A stretch of DNA of 16,273 nt, taken from positions 1 through 16,273 of the forward strand of contig DDJQ01000044.1 of NCBI GenBank assembly GCA_002339125.1, given 5' to 3'. Shown here in pieces: positions 1 through 6,708 of the stretch. Within the stretch, counting starts at the first letter, position 1; each line of letters starts with the position of its first letter. Source of the DNA: Alteromonadaceae bacterium UBA2620 (GTDB lineage: Bacteria > Pseudomonadota > Gammaproteobacteria > Enterobacterales > Alteromonadaceae). The notes beneath the pieces were generated by a model. That model saw only the letters and a program-made list of their open reading frames with translations. It did not search any database and was not told the origin of the DNA. The translations under genes and the position numbers were made by a program.

Positions 1-48
1 GGCAGATAACTGATAATCTAAACACAGGATGACATTGCAGAAGCTGAA

Positions 49-1077
49 GTGGAAGGGGTGATTACGGCGGTAGATGCTGCTGCTCAGACGCTGGAAATTT
101 ATGGTCAAACTTACGCTTATAATAATGCCACTCAGTTTGAATATGGCGCAGCTGAAAATTTAGCGCCGGGTGTAGTGGTTGAACTGAACCTGGCCTTTAA
201 TAACGGCGAGCAAACCGTTACCAAAATTGAGTTTAAACAACTATCCGTTACCGACGGCAAGCTAAAGGGAATGATTACTGCTCTGGACAACGAAGCAGGC
301 TCATTTACCGTTAACAACACGGTATTTTACGTTAATACACAAACCCGCTTTGAAGACGATAATGACCAATACATTGCACTGAATTCACTACAACTGAATG
401 ATTTAGTGGAAGTGGTTTATCAGGTGGAGGCAGGGCAAAACATCGTACTGCGACTCGAGCGTGAGGATGACAACGAGTATTACGAGGAGTCTGAGGTTGA
501 AGGGTATCTTACAGCTTTTACAGAGAACTCTGTAACGCTCTCGGGCCTGACTATCGCTATGAGTGTCGACGCAGTTTACTTGCTTGACGATCGCCGTGTC
601 ACGTTGGCAGAGTTCATTGCTGCCCTGGTTAACGGTGTAATACTTGAGGTACGTGGAAACTATGATGCCAATGGTAGCTTTACCGCGAATAAGTTTGAGT
701 TGGAGCTCGAAGATGACAATTCGGATGATGATTCAGACGGTGGTTCGGATGATGGCTCTGATGATAATTCGGACGATAACGACGACGGCCAGGATAACGA
801 TGGCGCTACCACGGGTACTTATCTGGAGATTGAAGGACGGGTTAGTGCAGTGGGTGCAGACAACCGCTTTACGGTGAATGGCTACGAGGTAGATATAAGT
901 GGTGCGTCCGAGCTTGAACTTAACGGCCGCCGGGTGAGCGCCGCTGAGTTTATGGCAGCCATCAGTGCAGGCACTATCGTCGAGGTAGAAGGTTCGCTCA
1001 ACGAAGCAGGGGTACTACTGGCCAGGGAAGCTGAAATCGAAACGTCCGACGATAACGGCGAAAGTGACGACGACTAA
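49..1077 (+). CDS. DUF5666 repeat protein, 5' end missing or broken
   Basis: The product has four similar beta-rich modules of about 70 residues (about 1-66, 70-140, 148-221 and 258-330). Each opens with a motif like EGVITAV, KGMITAL, EGYLTAF or EGRVSAV and ends near a V-E-V/L stretch, which is the pattern of DUF5666 proteins. These are usually exported lipoproteins of unknown function. An Asp/Ser-rich linker separates modules 3 and 4, and the C-terminus is also acidic. The GTG at 49 is the only in-frame start candidate near the left end, but it has no Shine-Dalgarno sequence and no signal peptide follows it. Coding-like residues (QDDIAEAE) continue upstream in frame to a stop at 19-21. The true start, with its signal sequence, is therefore probably left of the window in another frame, or the gene is frameshifted. 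Family assignment is fairly sure; start and function are not. Confidence 0.7.
   Translation: MEGVITAVDAAAQTLEIYGQTYAYNNATQFEYGAAENLAPGVVVELNLAFNNGEQTVTKIEFKQLSVTDGKLKGMITALDNEAGSFTVNNTVFYVNTQTRFEDDNDQYIALNSLQLNDLVEVVYQVEAGQNIVLRLEREDDNEYYEESEVEGYLTAFTENSVTLSGLTIAMSVDAVYLLDDRRVTLAEFIAALVNGVILEVRGNYDANGSFTANKFELELEDDNSDDDSDGGSDDGSDDNSDDNDDGQDNDGATTGTYLEIEGRVSAVGADNRFTVNGYEVDISGASELELNGRRVSAAEFMAAISAGTIVEVEGSLNEAGVLLAREAEIETSDDNGESDDD
709..804 (+). repeat. Low-complexity Asp/Ser codon repeat (acidic linker)
   Basis: GAT/GAC runs mixed with TCG/TCT/TCA and GGT/GGC codons encode a linker of about 30 residues that is mostly D, S, N and G, between the third and fourth DUF5666 modules. It is an imperfect trinucleotide repeat rather than a clean tandem array. 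It probably acts as a flexible, highly charged spacer; calcium binding is possible but no clear DxDxDG loop is seen. Confidence 0.6.
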
Positions 1078-1085
1078 TCAGCGTT

Positions 1086-1119
1086 AACCGTTAGCGGCTT
1101 TATACAGCCGCTAACGGTT
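1086..1119 (+). terminator. Strong hairpin between convergent genes
   Basis: A perfect 14-bp stem (AACCGTTAGCGGCT at 1086-1099, complement at 1106-1119) has a 6-base loop and is followed by TTGTTATC, a short and imperfect T-rich tail. It begins 8 bases after the DUF5666 stop codon and lies 29 bases beyond the frdB stop on the other strand. It most likely terminates the rightward gene and may also stop the leftward frd operon, although that side has no T tract. Confidence 0.8.
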
Positions 1120-1148
1120 TGTTATCGCTCGGCTCTGCAATAAGCTGG

Positions 1149-1913
1149 TTAGTTTATTCCGGCAGCCGCCATAGCACGGCGCATATAAGCAATTTGCTGC
1201 GCCAGGGGCAGTTCTTTGGGGCAGAAGTCTTCACAGCCGAGCATGGTCATACAACCAAATACGCCGTGTTCGTTGCCAATGACTTCGTAAAACTGCGCAT
1301 CGGTGCGATTGTCCCGGGGATCAATTTTAAAACGAGCTAATTGATTTAAGCCTACTGCGCCAACAAATTCCGGGCGCATTTGGGCAGTACCACAGCCGGC
1401 GATACAGCAACCGCACTCAATACAACGCTCCAGCTCGTAAATCTGTTCGGCCTGCTCTGGTGCCATTTTTTCTTCCATCGCATCAAAGTTACTTACTTCT
1501 GCGCTGTGAATCCAGGTTTGTAAATGCTCACTCATGCCGCGCATCCACTTACCCGTGTTCACCGATAAGTCGCCGATCAGCTCAAAGCCGGGTAATGGCA
1601 TTAAAGTAACTTTGGTTGGAAGCTGGCTTATCAAGGTGCGGCAGGCGAGACCCGGGCGACCGTTAATGAGCATGGCGCAACTGCCGCAAATGCCGGCCCG
1701 GCACACAAAATCAAACTGCAAAGAGGGGGCCTGTTTAGCGCGAATTTCATTTAACGCGATAAACAGCGTCATGCTGTCTGCTTCTTCTAACTGGTAGGTT
1801 TCAAAATGCGGCTCGCTGGCCTCATCGAAAGGGTTATGCCGAAAAATCGCAAACTCAATGGTTCTCGCGGTGCTCACCTTTACCGGAATGGTTTTTTCTG
1901 TGCAGGCGTTCAT
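1149..1913 (-). CDS. frdB: Fumarate reductase/succinate dehydrogenase iron-sulfur subunit
   Basis: 254-residue electron-transfer subunit that passes electrons between the flavoprotein and the membrane cytochrome b through three Fe-S clusters. The N-terminal ferredoxin domain carries the [2Fe-2S] ligands C71, C76, C79 and C91 (CRAGICGSC, then C91). The C-terminal domain has C164, C167, C170 and C231 for [4Fe-4S], and C174, C221 and C227 for [3Fe-4S]. The CIECGCCIAGCGT and GVFGCMTMLGCEDFCPK segments closely resemble Wolinella succinogenes FrdB and differ from E. coli SdhB/FrdB. The ATG overlaps the frdA stop by 4 bases (ATGA), with an AGGAG ribosome-binding site in the frdA 3' end, so translation is probably coupled. 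Last gene of the frdCAB operon. Whether the enzyme runs as fumarate reductase or succinate dehydrogenase cannot be read from sequence. Confidence 0.95.
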   Translation of the reverse strand: MNACTEKTIPVKVSTARTIEFAIFRHNPFDEASEPHFETYQLEEADSMTLFIALNEIRAKQAPSLQFDFVCRAGICGSCAMLINGRPGLACRTLISQLPTKVTLMPLPGFELIGDLSVNTGKWMRGMSEHLQTWIHSAEVSNFDAMEEKMAPEQAEQIYELERCIECGCCIAGCGTAQMRPEFVGAVGLNQLARFKIDPRDNRTDAQFYEVIGNEHGVFGCMTMLGCEDFCPKELPLAQQIAYMRRAMAAAGIN

Positions 1914-3883
1914 GCATCAAGCTCCTCGGATAAACGGGCGTTGCGGCCACGGAAGGGTTCGGGCAAGCAGCCTGTAAAGGGCATCAGTTGCTGTTGTTTG
2001 GCAAAACGGTCTGCATCGCCTGCTTGTACGCCATCTACTTCGGCCTGACGAGTAGGCGTATCAGGGTGATCAATGCGCTCTTTGCCACCATAACCGCGCC
2101 AGCCGGGCGGCAGTTCCATGCTCATTACATCGAGCGGCTCATAGTCTATGGCAGGCGAGGCTGCCTCAGGTGACCAGCTGGTCAGCGTACGCTTGAGCCA
2201 GTCTTTGTCGTTTCTAAGCGGGAAGTCTTCACGGCAATGCGCGCCGCGGCTTTCTTCCCTGGCTAATGCACCACTGGCCACACACAGGCTTAGCTTAAGC
2301 ATCTTTTTGGCGCGATAAGCCGCGCAGAGTTCCGGGTTTACACCACGGCTGGTGTCGCTGACTTTTATTCGTCCGGCACGCTCATACAGAGATTGCAATT
2401 CAGTAACCGCCTCAGCCAACTGCTCACCGTGGCGGAAAATCCCCACTTTGTCGGTCATCACTGATTGCATGGCTTCAATAATTTGCCAGGCGTTTTCGTT
2501 ATTCTCGCTGCGCTGGAACGACGCCAGTTCATCACGAACCTCATTCACCTGGCTATCAATGGCCGTAGAACTGATTGCCAGGGTAGCCTCTGTGGTCAGG
2601 CTGTCGGCCATAAACTCGCCTACAATCATGCCGGCTACCACGGTTTCAGCCACCGAGTTACCGCCAAGGCGATTAAAACCGTGCATATCCCAGCAGGCTG
2701 CCTCGCCGGCTGCAAATAAGCCTTTTAGCGTTGGTGATTCGCCGCGGTAATCGGTACGGATACCACCCATAGAATAATGCTGAGCCGGGCGCACCGGAAT
2801 AAGCGACTCGGTAGGATCGACACCTAAGAAATACTGGCAGATTTCCTTCACCTCGCGCAGTTTGCTGTTGATATGCTTTTTGCCCAGCAAACGGATATCC
2901 AGCCACAAATGTTCACCAAAACGGGACTGTACGCCGTGGCCGTTACGAATGTGCGTTTCCATCCAGCGCGACACCACATCGCGGGAGGCAAGCTCGCGCT
3001 TCTCGGGTTCATAATCCGGCATAAAGCGGTGCTCTTTTGCATCCAGCAACAGGCCGCCATCGCCGCGACAGCCCTCAGTAACCAGTATACCCGCCGGGAA
3101 AATTCCGGTGGGATGAAACTGCACCGCTTCCATATTGCCCAGTTTGGCAATGCCGGTTTCAAGTGCGATAGCAGTACCAATGCCCTGATTAATTACGGCG
3201 TTGGTGGATACCCGGTAAATACGGCCGAAGCCGCCGGTAGCAATACAGGTGACTTTAGCCAGGTAAACCATGAGTTCACCGGTAATGAGGTTTCGTACAA
3301 TCGCACCCTGACAGCGGCCGTTATCATGGAGCAGAGCAATGGCCTCCATGCGCTCGTGGACTTCAATGCCCTCGGCAATGGCCTGATTACTCATGGTATA
3401 CAGCATGGAGTGGCCGGTGCCGTCGGCCACATAGTTAGTGCGCCATTTGGCCGTGCCACCAAAGTTGCGCGCGGTAATCAACCCGTGTGACTCATCCCGT
3501 TCTGTAATCGTCACTTCTTCGCCGTTGATCACGCTTTTATGATCGCCTTTTTGTACCCGGTTCCAGGGGACACCCCAGGCAGCCAGTTCGCGCACGGCTT
3601 TAGGCGCGGTATGCACAAACATGCGGGCAACCACCTGATCGGCGCCCCAGTCGCTGCCGCGAATGGTATCGGCAAAATGCACGTCTTCGTTATCGCCCCA
3701 GCCTTTGGCACTGTTGCCTAAGCTGGCTTGCATGCCACCCTGGGCGGCGGCACTGTGGGAGCGTTTAGGCGGTACAAGGCTTAAAATGAGCGGCGTAAAG
3801 CCGCGGCGTTTAACCCCAATAGCGGTTCGTAAACCCGCCAGACCACCACCAATAATCAGCGCATCGGTTACTATAGTTTGCAT
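1910..3883 (-). CDS. frdA: Fumarate reductase/succinate dehydrogenase flavoprotein subunit
   Basis: 657-residue catalytic subunit interconverting fumarate and succinate. The FAD-binding Rossmann motif IGGGLAGL lies at residues 11-18. H43 in the RSHSAAAQGG motif is the covalent FAD attachment site. H257 (FHPTG), R301 (ASRDVVSR), H369 (QHYSMGG) and R405 (NRLGGNS) match the substrate-binding and proton-shuttle residues of Wolinella FrdA (H257, R301, H369, R404). Length and most of the sequence also follow that protein (656 residues as I recall it). The start codon overlaps the frdC stop by one base (TAATG) and is preceded by AAGGAGAG. The subunit sits on the cytoplasmic face, bound to FrdB and FrdC. 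It is not E. coli-like SdhA or FrdA. The direction of the reaction in the cell is unknown. Confidence 0.96.
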   Translation of the reverse strand: MQTIVTDALIIGGGLAGLRTAIGVKRRGFTPLILSLVPPKRSHSAAAQGGMQASLGNSAKGWGDNEDVHFADTIRGSDWGADQVVARMFVHTAPKAVRELAAWGVPWNRVQKGDHKSVINGEEVTITERDESHGLITARNFGGTAKWRTNYVADGTGHSMLYTMSNQAIAEGIEVHERMEAIALLHDNGRCQGAIVRNLITGELMVYLAKVTCIATGGFGRIYRVSTNAVINQGIGTAIALETGIAKLGNMEAVQFHPTGIFPAGILVTEGCRGDGGLLLDAKEHRFMPDYEPEKRELASRDVVSRWMETHIRNGHGVQSRFGEHLWLDIRLLGKKHINSKLREVKEICQYFLGVDPTESLIPVRPAQHYSMGGIRTDYRGESPTLKGLFAAGEAACWDMHGFNRLGGNSVAETVVAGMIVGEFMADSLTTEATLAISSTAIDSQVNEVRDELASFQRSENNENAWQIIEAMQSVMTDKVGIFRHGEQLAEAVTELQSLYERAGRIKVSDTSRGVNPELCAAYRAKKMLKLSLCVASGALAREESRGAHCREDFPLRNDKDWLKRTLTSWSPEAASPAIDYEPLDVMSMELPPGWRGYGGKERIDHPDTPTRQAEVDGVQAGDADRFAKQQQLMPFTGCLPEPFRGRNARLSEELDA

Positions 3884-4644
3884 TAGTCATTCTCTCCTTG
3901 CGAGGCGCTGTGCAGCTGCGAATATTCGGCGGGTTGATAACGCTCTCCGGCGCTATCCTGATGCTCGTAGCCTACTTTCATATAGGCGGCGAGCGTCAGT
4001 GATCCCAGTACCAGAAAGAATAAAGTGAGTACCCATTTGGCTATGGTCAGGCGTTTGCGGCCAATTTTTGGATCCTTGCCCATAAACCAGCCCCACTTGA
4101 CGAGCACCCGGTACAGGCCAATGCCGCCGTGGAGCTCAACCACAAACAGCAGCATTAAATACAGCGGCCACATGCGCCCAGTCCATACTCTGTCGGATGA
4201 GGCGTACGGGCCGATATCCGCCGGATGCATGATTAACTGGTATAAATGAACAGAGGCCAGAAAGAATAAGGCGAAACCGGTGAACACCTGCACATACCAC
4301 AGGTAACTGTCGGTATGGCGTATACCGCCAAGATGATTGTGCAGGGTACGGTACTGGCGGTGAGTGGCCGGAAACTTACGCATCGCCAGAAACGCGTGAA
4401 GCACAACTAACGACAGAATAAACAGCGCAAACAGGCTCACCAGAATGGGGTAGCCCTTACCAAAGATTGGCTCGCCCTCAAACATCTTGGTCACCCAGTA
4501 CATGGCATCATTGCCCAGCAGAATGCTCGACACCATAAACATGTGCGCCCACATGAACAGGGCCAGAATGATGCCGCTGACACTTTGCAGCATGTCCATT
4601 ACAGCGGGGCCGCGGGGGCTGGATAGCGGATTTTTGAACAGCAC
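3883..4644 (-). CDS. frdC: Fumarate reductase diheme cytochrome b membrane subunit
   Basis: Membrane anchor with five predicted helices (about 22-43, 65-88, 116-139, 158-182 and 202-224) that carries two hemes b and the quinone site. With the GTG start at 4644 it is 253 residues; Wolinella FrdC is about 256. Heme ligands H34, H83, H133 and H172 align without gaps to Wolinella H44, H93, H143 and H182. E56 and E170 correspond to E66 and E180 of the Wolinella E-pathway and quinone site. I chose GTG because AGGGAG lies 8 bases upstream and homology starts just after it. An ATG at 4776 would give 297 residues, but its extra 44 residues look non-coding and would span an 18-base palindrome. First gene of frdCAB, the same C-A-B order as in Wolinella. 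Confidence 0.93.
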   Translation of the reverse strand: MLFKNPLSSPRGPAVMDMLQSVSGIILALFMWAHMFMVSSILLGNDAMYWVTKMFEGEPIFGKGYPILVSLFALFILSLVVLHAFLAMRKFPATHRQYRTLHNHLGGIRHTDSYLWYVQVFTGFALFFLASVHLYQLIMHPADIGPYASSDRVWTGRMWPLYLMLLFVVELHGGIGLYRVLVKWGWFMGKDPKIGRKRLTIAKWVLTLFFLVLGSLTLAAYMKVGYEHQDSAGERYQPAEYSQLHSASQGEND

Positions 4645-4968
4645 AGCACTTTCTCCCTGAAAGTCGGGTTCCCTGCATGCAGGGAAAGATGGCCTGAGTG
4701 ATTGAATGTAAGAGTTAAGTTTTACTTTGTTATGACATGGCTGGTTGGGATTGCATAAGACGACAGCACAAACCATGCGGTATTTGTTTTACTTTACGGC
4801 ACTAAAAAGTGTGGCGCAATGCACTAACTAAGGCAACTTTACCAATGTTTGTTCTGGATCATCCTCTGGTTTCAATCTCCCGTAAAAAGAGCAGGGTGGT
4901 TAAACTACTGGTACAGTTTTGTCTCGACAAGGAGCCTAAATGGCCCCTGGCTGTGCAGAATTTGGTAT
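4645..4968 (-). promoter_or_regulatory. Upstream region of the frdCAB operon
   Basis: These 324 bases between the glpK stop and the proposed frdC GTG hold no convincing gene; the open frames here are short and have no recognisable product. The region contains the palindrome at 4669-4686 and a small inverted repeat, TTGTCTCGACAA, at 4919-4930 just beyond glpK. I found no clean -35/-10 pair, no FNR-type TTGAT-N4-ATCAA site, and no terminator with a T tract after glpK. Read-through from glpK into frdC therefore cannot be excluded. Confidence 0.5.
4669..4686. promoter_or_regulatory. Perfect 18-base palindrome, candidate operator
   Basis: TTCCCTGCATGCAGGGAA is fully self-complementary and lies 24 bases upstream of the frdC GTG, just before the ribosome-binding site. 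It could be bound by a dimeric regulator, or fold in the mRNA leader, although a hairpin would need some central bases unpaired. I do not recognise it as a known operator. Confidence 0.55.
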
Positions 4969-6465
4969 TTAAGAGGTCATCAGCAGGGTTGCTTTTACCG
5001 CTTTATGCCACTGGGTTAAACGCTGCTCGCGGGCGCTGTCGGTGGCATTGGCTTCAAACTCACGCTGGCAGGGATTCGCTTCGGCCAGTTGGTTTAATTC
5101 GGTGATATCTCCGGCCTGAAAAGCGGCCAGTAGTGCAGCGCCCAGTGCGGTGGTTTCCATCACTTTTGGCCTGACTACCGGCACATTCAACGTATCGGCC
5201 AGATACTGGCAAAACCACTCGTTGGCCACCATACCACCATCTACCTTTAAAATAGTTGGTGGATTACCGCCGCTGCTCATGGCAGTGACTAGGTCGTGGG
5301 TTTGAAAACAAATCGATTCGAGGGTAGCGCGCACAATATCATTGGCAGTAGTGGCACGGGTGATGCCGAAGACTGCCCCACGGGCATCAGGATCCCAGTG
5401 CGGTGCACCAAGACCGGTAAAAGCGGGCACTACCACCAGGCCGTGTTCGTTACCCACCTGTCCGGCAATGGCTTCGGAATCGGCGGCTTTTTCAATTAAA
5501 CCCAGCCCGTCGCGCAGCCATTGTACCGCCGCGCCAGCAACAAAAATGGAGCCTTCTACCGCATAATGAGTAATGCCGTTAAGCCGATAAGCAATGGTGG
5601 TAAGCAGACCGGTGTGGTTGATGTCGCAATGGCACCCGGTATTAACCAGAGCAAAGCAGCCAGTGCCATAGGTAGCTTTAACACTGCCTTGTGTAACGCA
5701 GCCCTGGCCAACCATGGCAGCCTGTTGATCGCCAGCCACGCCGCTGATGTTTAGCACCACCGGTAACAGACCTGCCTGAGTCCGGCCAAAGTCGTCGGCA
5801 CAATCTTTTACCTCTGGCAACAGGGCGGCTGGAATATCAAACAGCGCTAAGAGTTCCTTATCCCACTGCTGGCTGTGAATATTAAACAAACTGGTGCGAC
5901 TGGCATTGGTTACGTCGGTAGCGTGCACCTTGCCGTTGGTTAAGCGCCAGGTCAAAAACGTATCAACGGTGCCAAACAGCAGTTTGTTATTTGCGGCGAG
6001 TTCGGCAGCGCCTTCCACATTGTCGAGGATCCAGCGTATCTTGCTGGCCGAAAAATACGGGTCCAGTTTGAGGCCGGTTTTTTGTTGTACCAGGTTTTCA
6101 TGCACCGATAAGCTGCTGCAATAGCCGCTGGTGCGCCGGTCCTGCCAGACGATAGCGTTATACACTGGCTGGCCGGATTCTTTGTTCCAGACCAGCGTGG
6201 TTTCCCGTTGATTGGTGATCCCCACATGTTTGACTGACAGTTTGAGATCGCTGGCAACAGTTAGCGCTTCACGGGCCACATTCAGTACCGACTGCCAAAG
6301 CTCCTCGGGATCCTGCTCTACCCATCCGTTTTTGGGGTAGTACTGCGGGAATTCCCGCTGTGCCGTGTAAAGAATCTCAAACTGTTGGTTAAATAAAATG
6401 GCCCTGGAAGAAGTGGTTCCCTGGTCGATGGCCAGGTAGGCAGAGTTACCGGTTGCAGCAGGCAT
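4969..6465 (-). CDS. glpK: Glycerol kinase
   Basis: 498-residue FGGY-family kinase that phosphorylates glycerol to sn-glycerol 3-phosphate with ATP in the cytoplasm. The N-terminal lobe has the phosphate-binding motif AIDQGTTSSRA (12-22), GITNQRETT (82-90) and WQDRRT (107-112). GDQQAA (245-250) carries the catalytic Asp246, YGTGCF is at 266-271, and VDGGMVANEW (408-417) and the ALGAA motif (440-444) complete the C-terminal lobe. Length matches E. coli GlpK (502). Two regulatory segments of E. coli GlpK are not conserved: the fructose-1,6-bisphosphate loop GGKGGTR is replaced around residues 229-238, and the C-terminal segment that binds EIIA-Glc differs. The ATG at 6465 has only a weak GAG ribosome-binding site. 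No glpF, glpD or glpR is adjacent. Confidence 0.96.
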   Translation of the reverse strand: MPAATGNSAYLAIDQGTTSSRAILFNQQFEILYTAQREFPQYYPKNGWVEQDPEELWQSVLNVAREALTVASDLKLSVKHVGITNQRETTLVWNKESGQPVYNAIVWQDRRTSGYCSSLSVHENLVQQKTGLKLDPYFSASKIRWILDNVEGAAELAANNKLLFGTVDTFLTWRLTNGKVHATDVTNASRTSLFNIHSQQWDKELLALFDIPAALLPEVKDCADDFGRTQAGLLPVVLNISGVAGDQQAAMVGQGCVTQGSVKATYGTGCFALVNTGCHCDINHTGLLTTIAYRLNGITHYAVEGSIFVAGAAVQWLRDGLGLIEKAADSEAIAGQVGNEHGLVVVPAFTGLGAPHWDPDARGAVFGITRATTANDIVRATLESICFQTHDLVTAMSSGGNPPTILKVDGGMVANEWFCQYLADTLNVPVVRPKVMETTALGAALLAAFQAGDITELNQLAEANPCQREFEANATDSAREQRLTQWHKAVKATLLMTS

Positions 6466-6708
6466 ACGTTACTCATTTTTCAATTAGTTATAATGATGTA
6501 GTTTAACGGGATAAAAGCGGAACGCCAGCCCGCTGGCTATTGCCCGCCCTATGGCGAAATAATTGTGGGTTACGCCAATTTATTGCTTTGCTGTCTGCGA
6601 TTTTTACCTTAATGTAAATTAAGACTTATATTAATAAGCTTAACCCGCTCCTACCTGCAGCATCAGCGGTTTGTTATTAAACAATCTTTTATCACTCAAG
6701 GATGAAAT
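6466..6708. promoter_or_regulatory. Divergent control region of glpK and the secreted hydrolase
   Basis: These 243 bases separate divergent genes. A possible leftward -10 for glpK is TATAAC (complement of 6487-6492), with a poor TTTATC -35 at 17-base spacing. A perfect inverted repeat, GCCAGC-CC-GCTGGC, is at 6524-6537. Two AT-rich inverted repeats, CTTAAT-GTAA-ATTAAG (6608-6623) and CTTAT-ATTA-ATAAG (6625-6638), have centres 16 bases apart and lie 70-100 bases upstream of the hydrolase start. These sites are visible; their function is guessed. Confidence 0.35.

Noticed and set aside
2873..3490. 205-residue open frame on the + strand
   Set aside because: It lies wholly antisense to the well-supported frdA gene and its translation shows no recognisable family; it mirrors frdA codon bias.
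4809..5105. 98-residue + strand open frame in the glpK-frdC gap
   Set aside because: Its second half is antisense to the end of glpK, it has no ribosome-binding site, and the sequence looks random.
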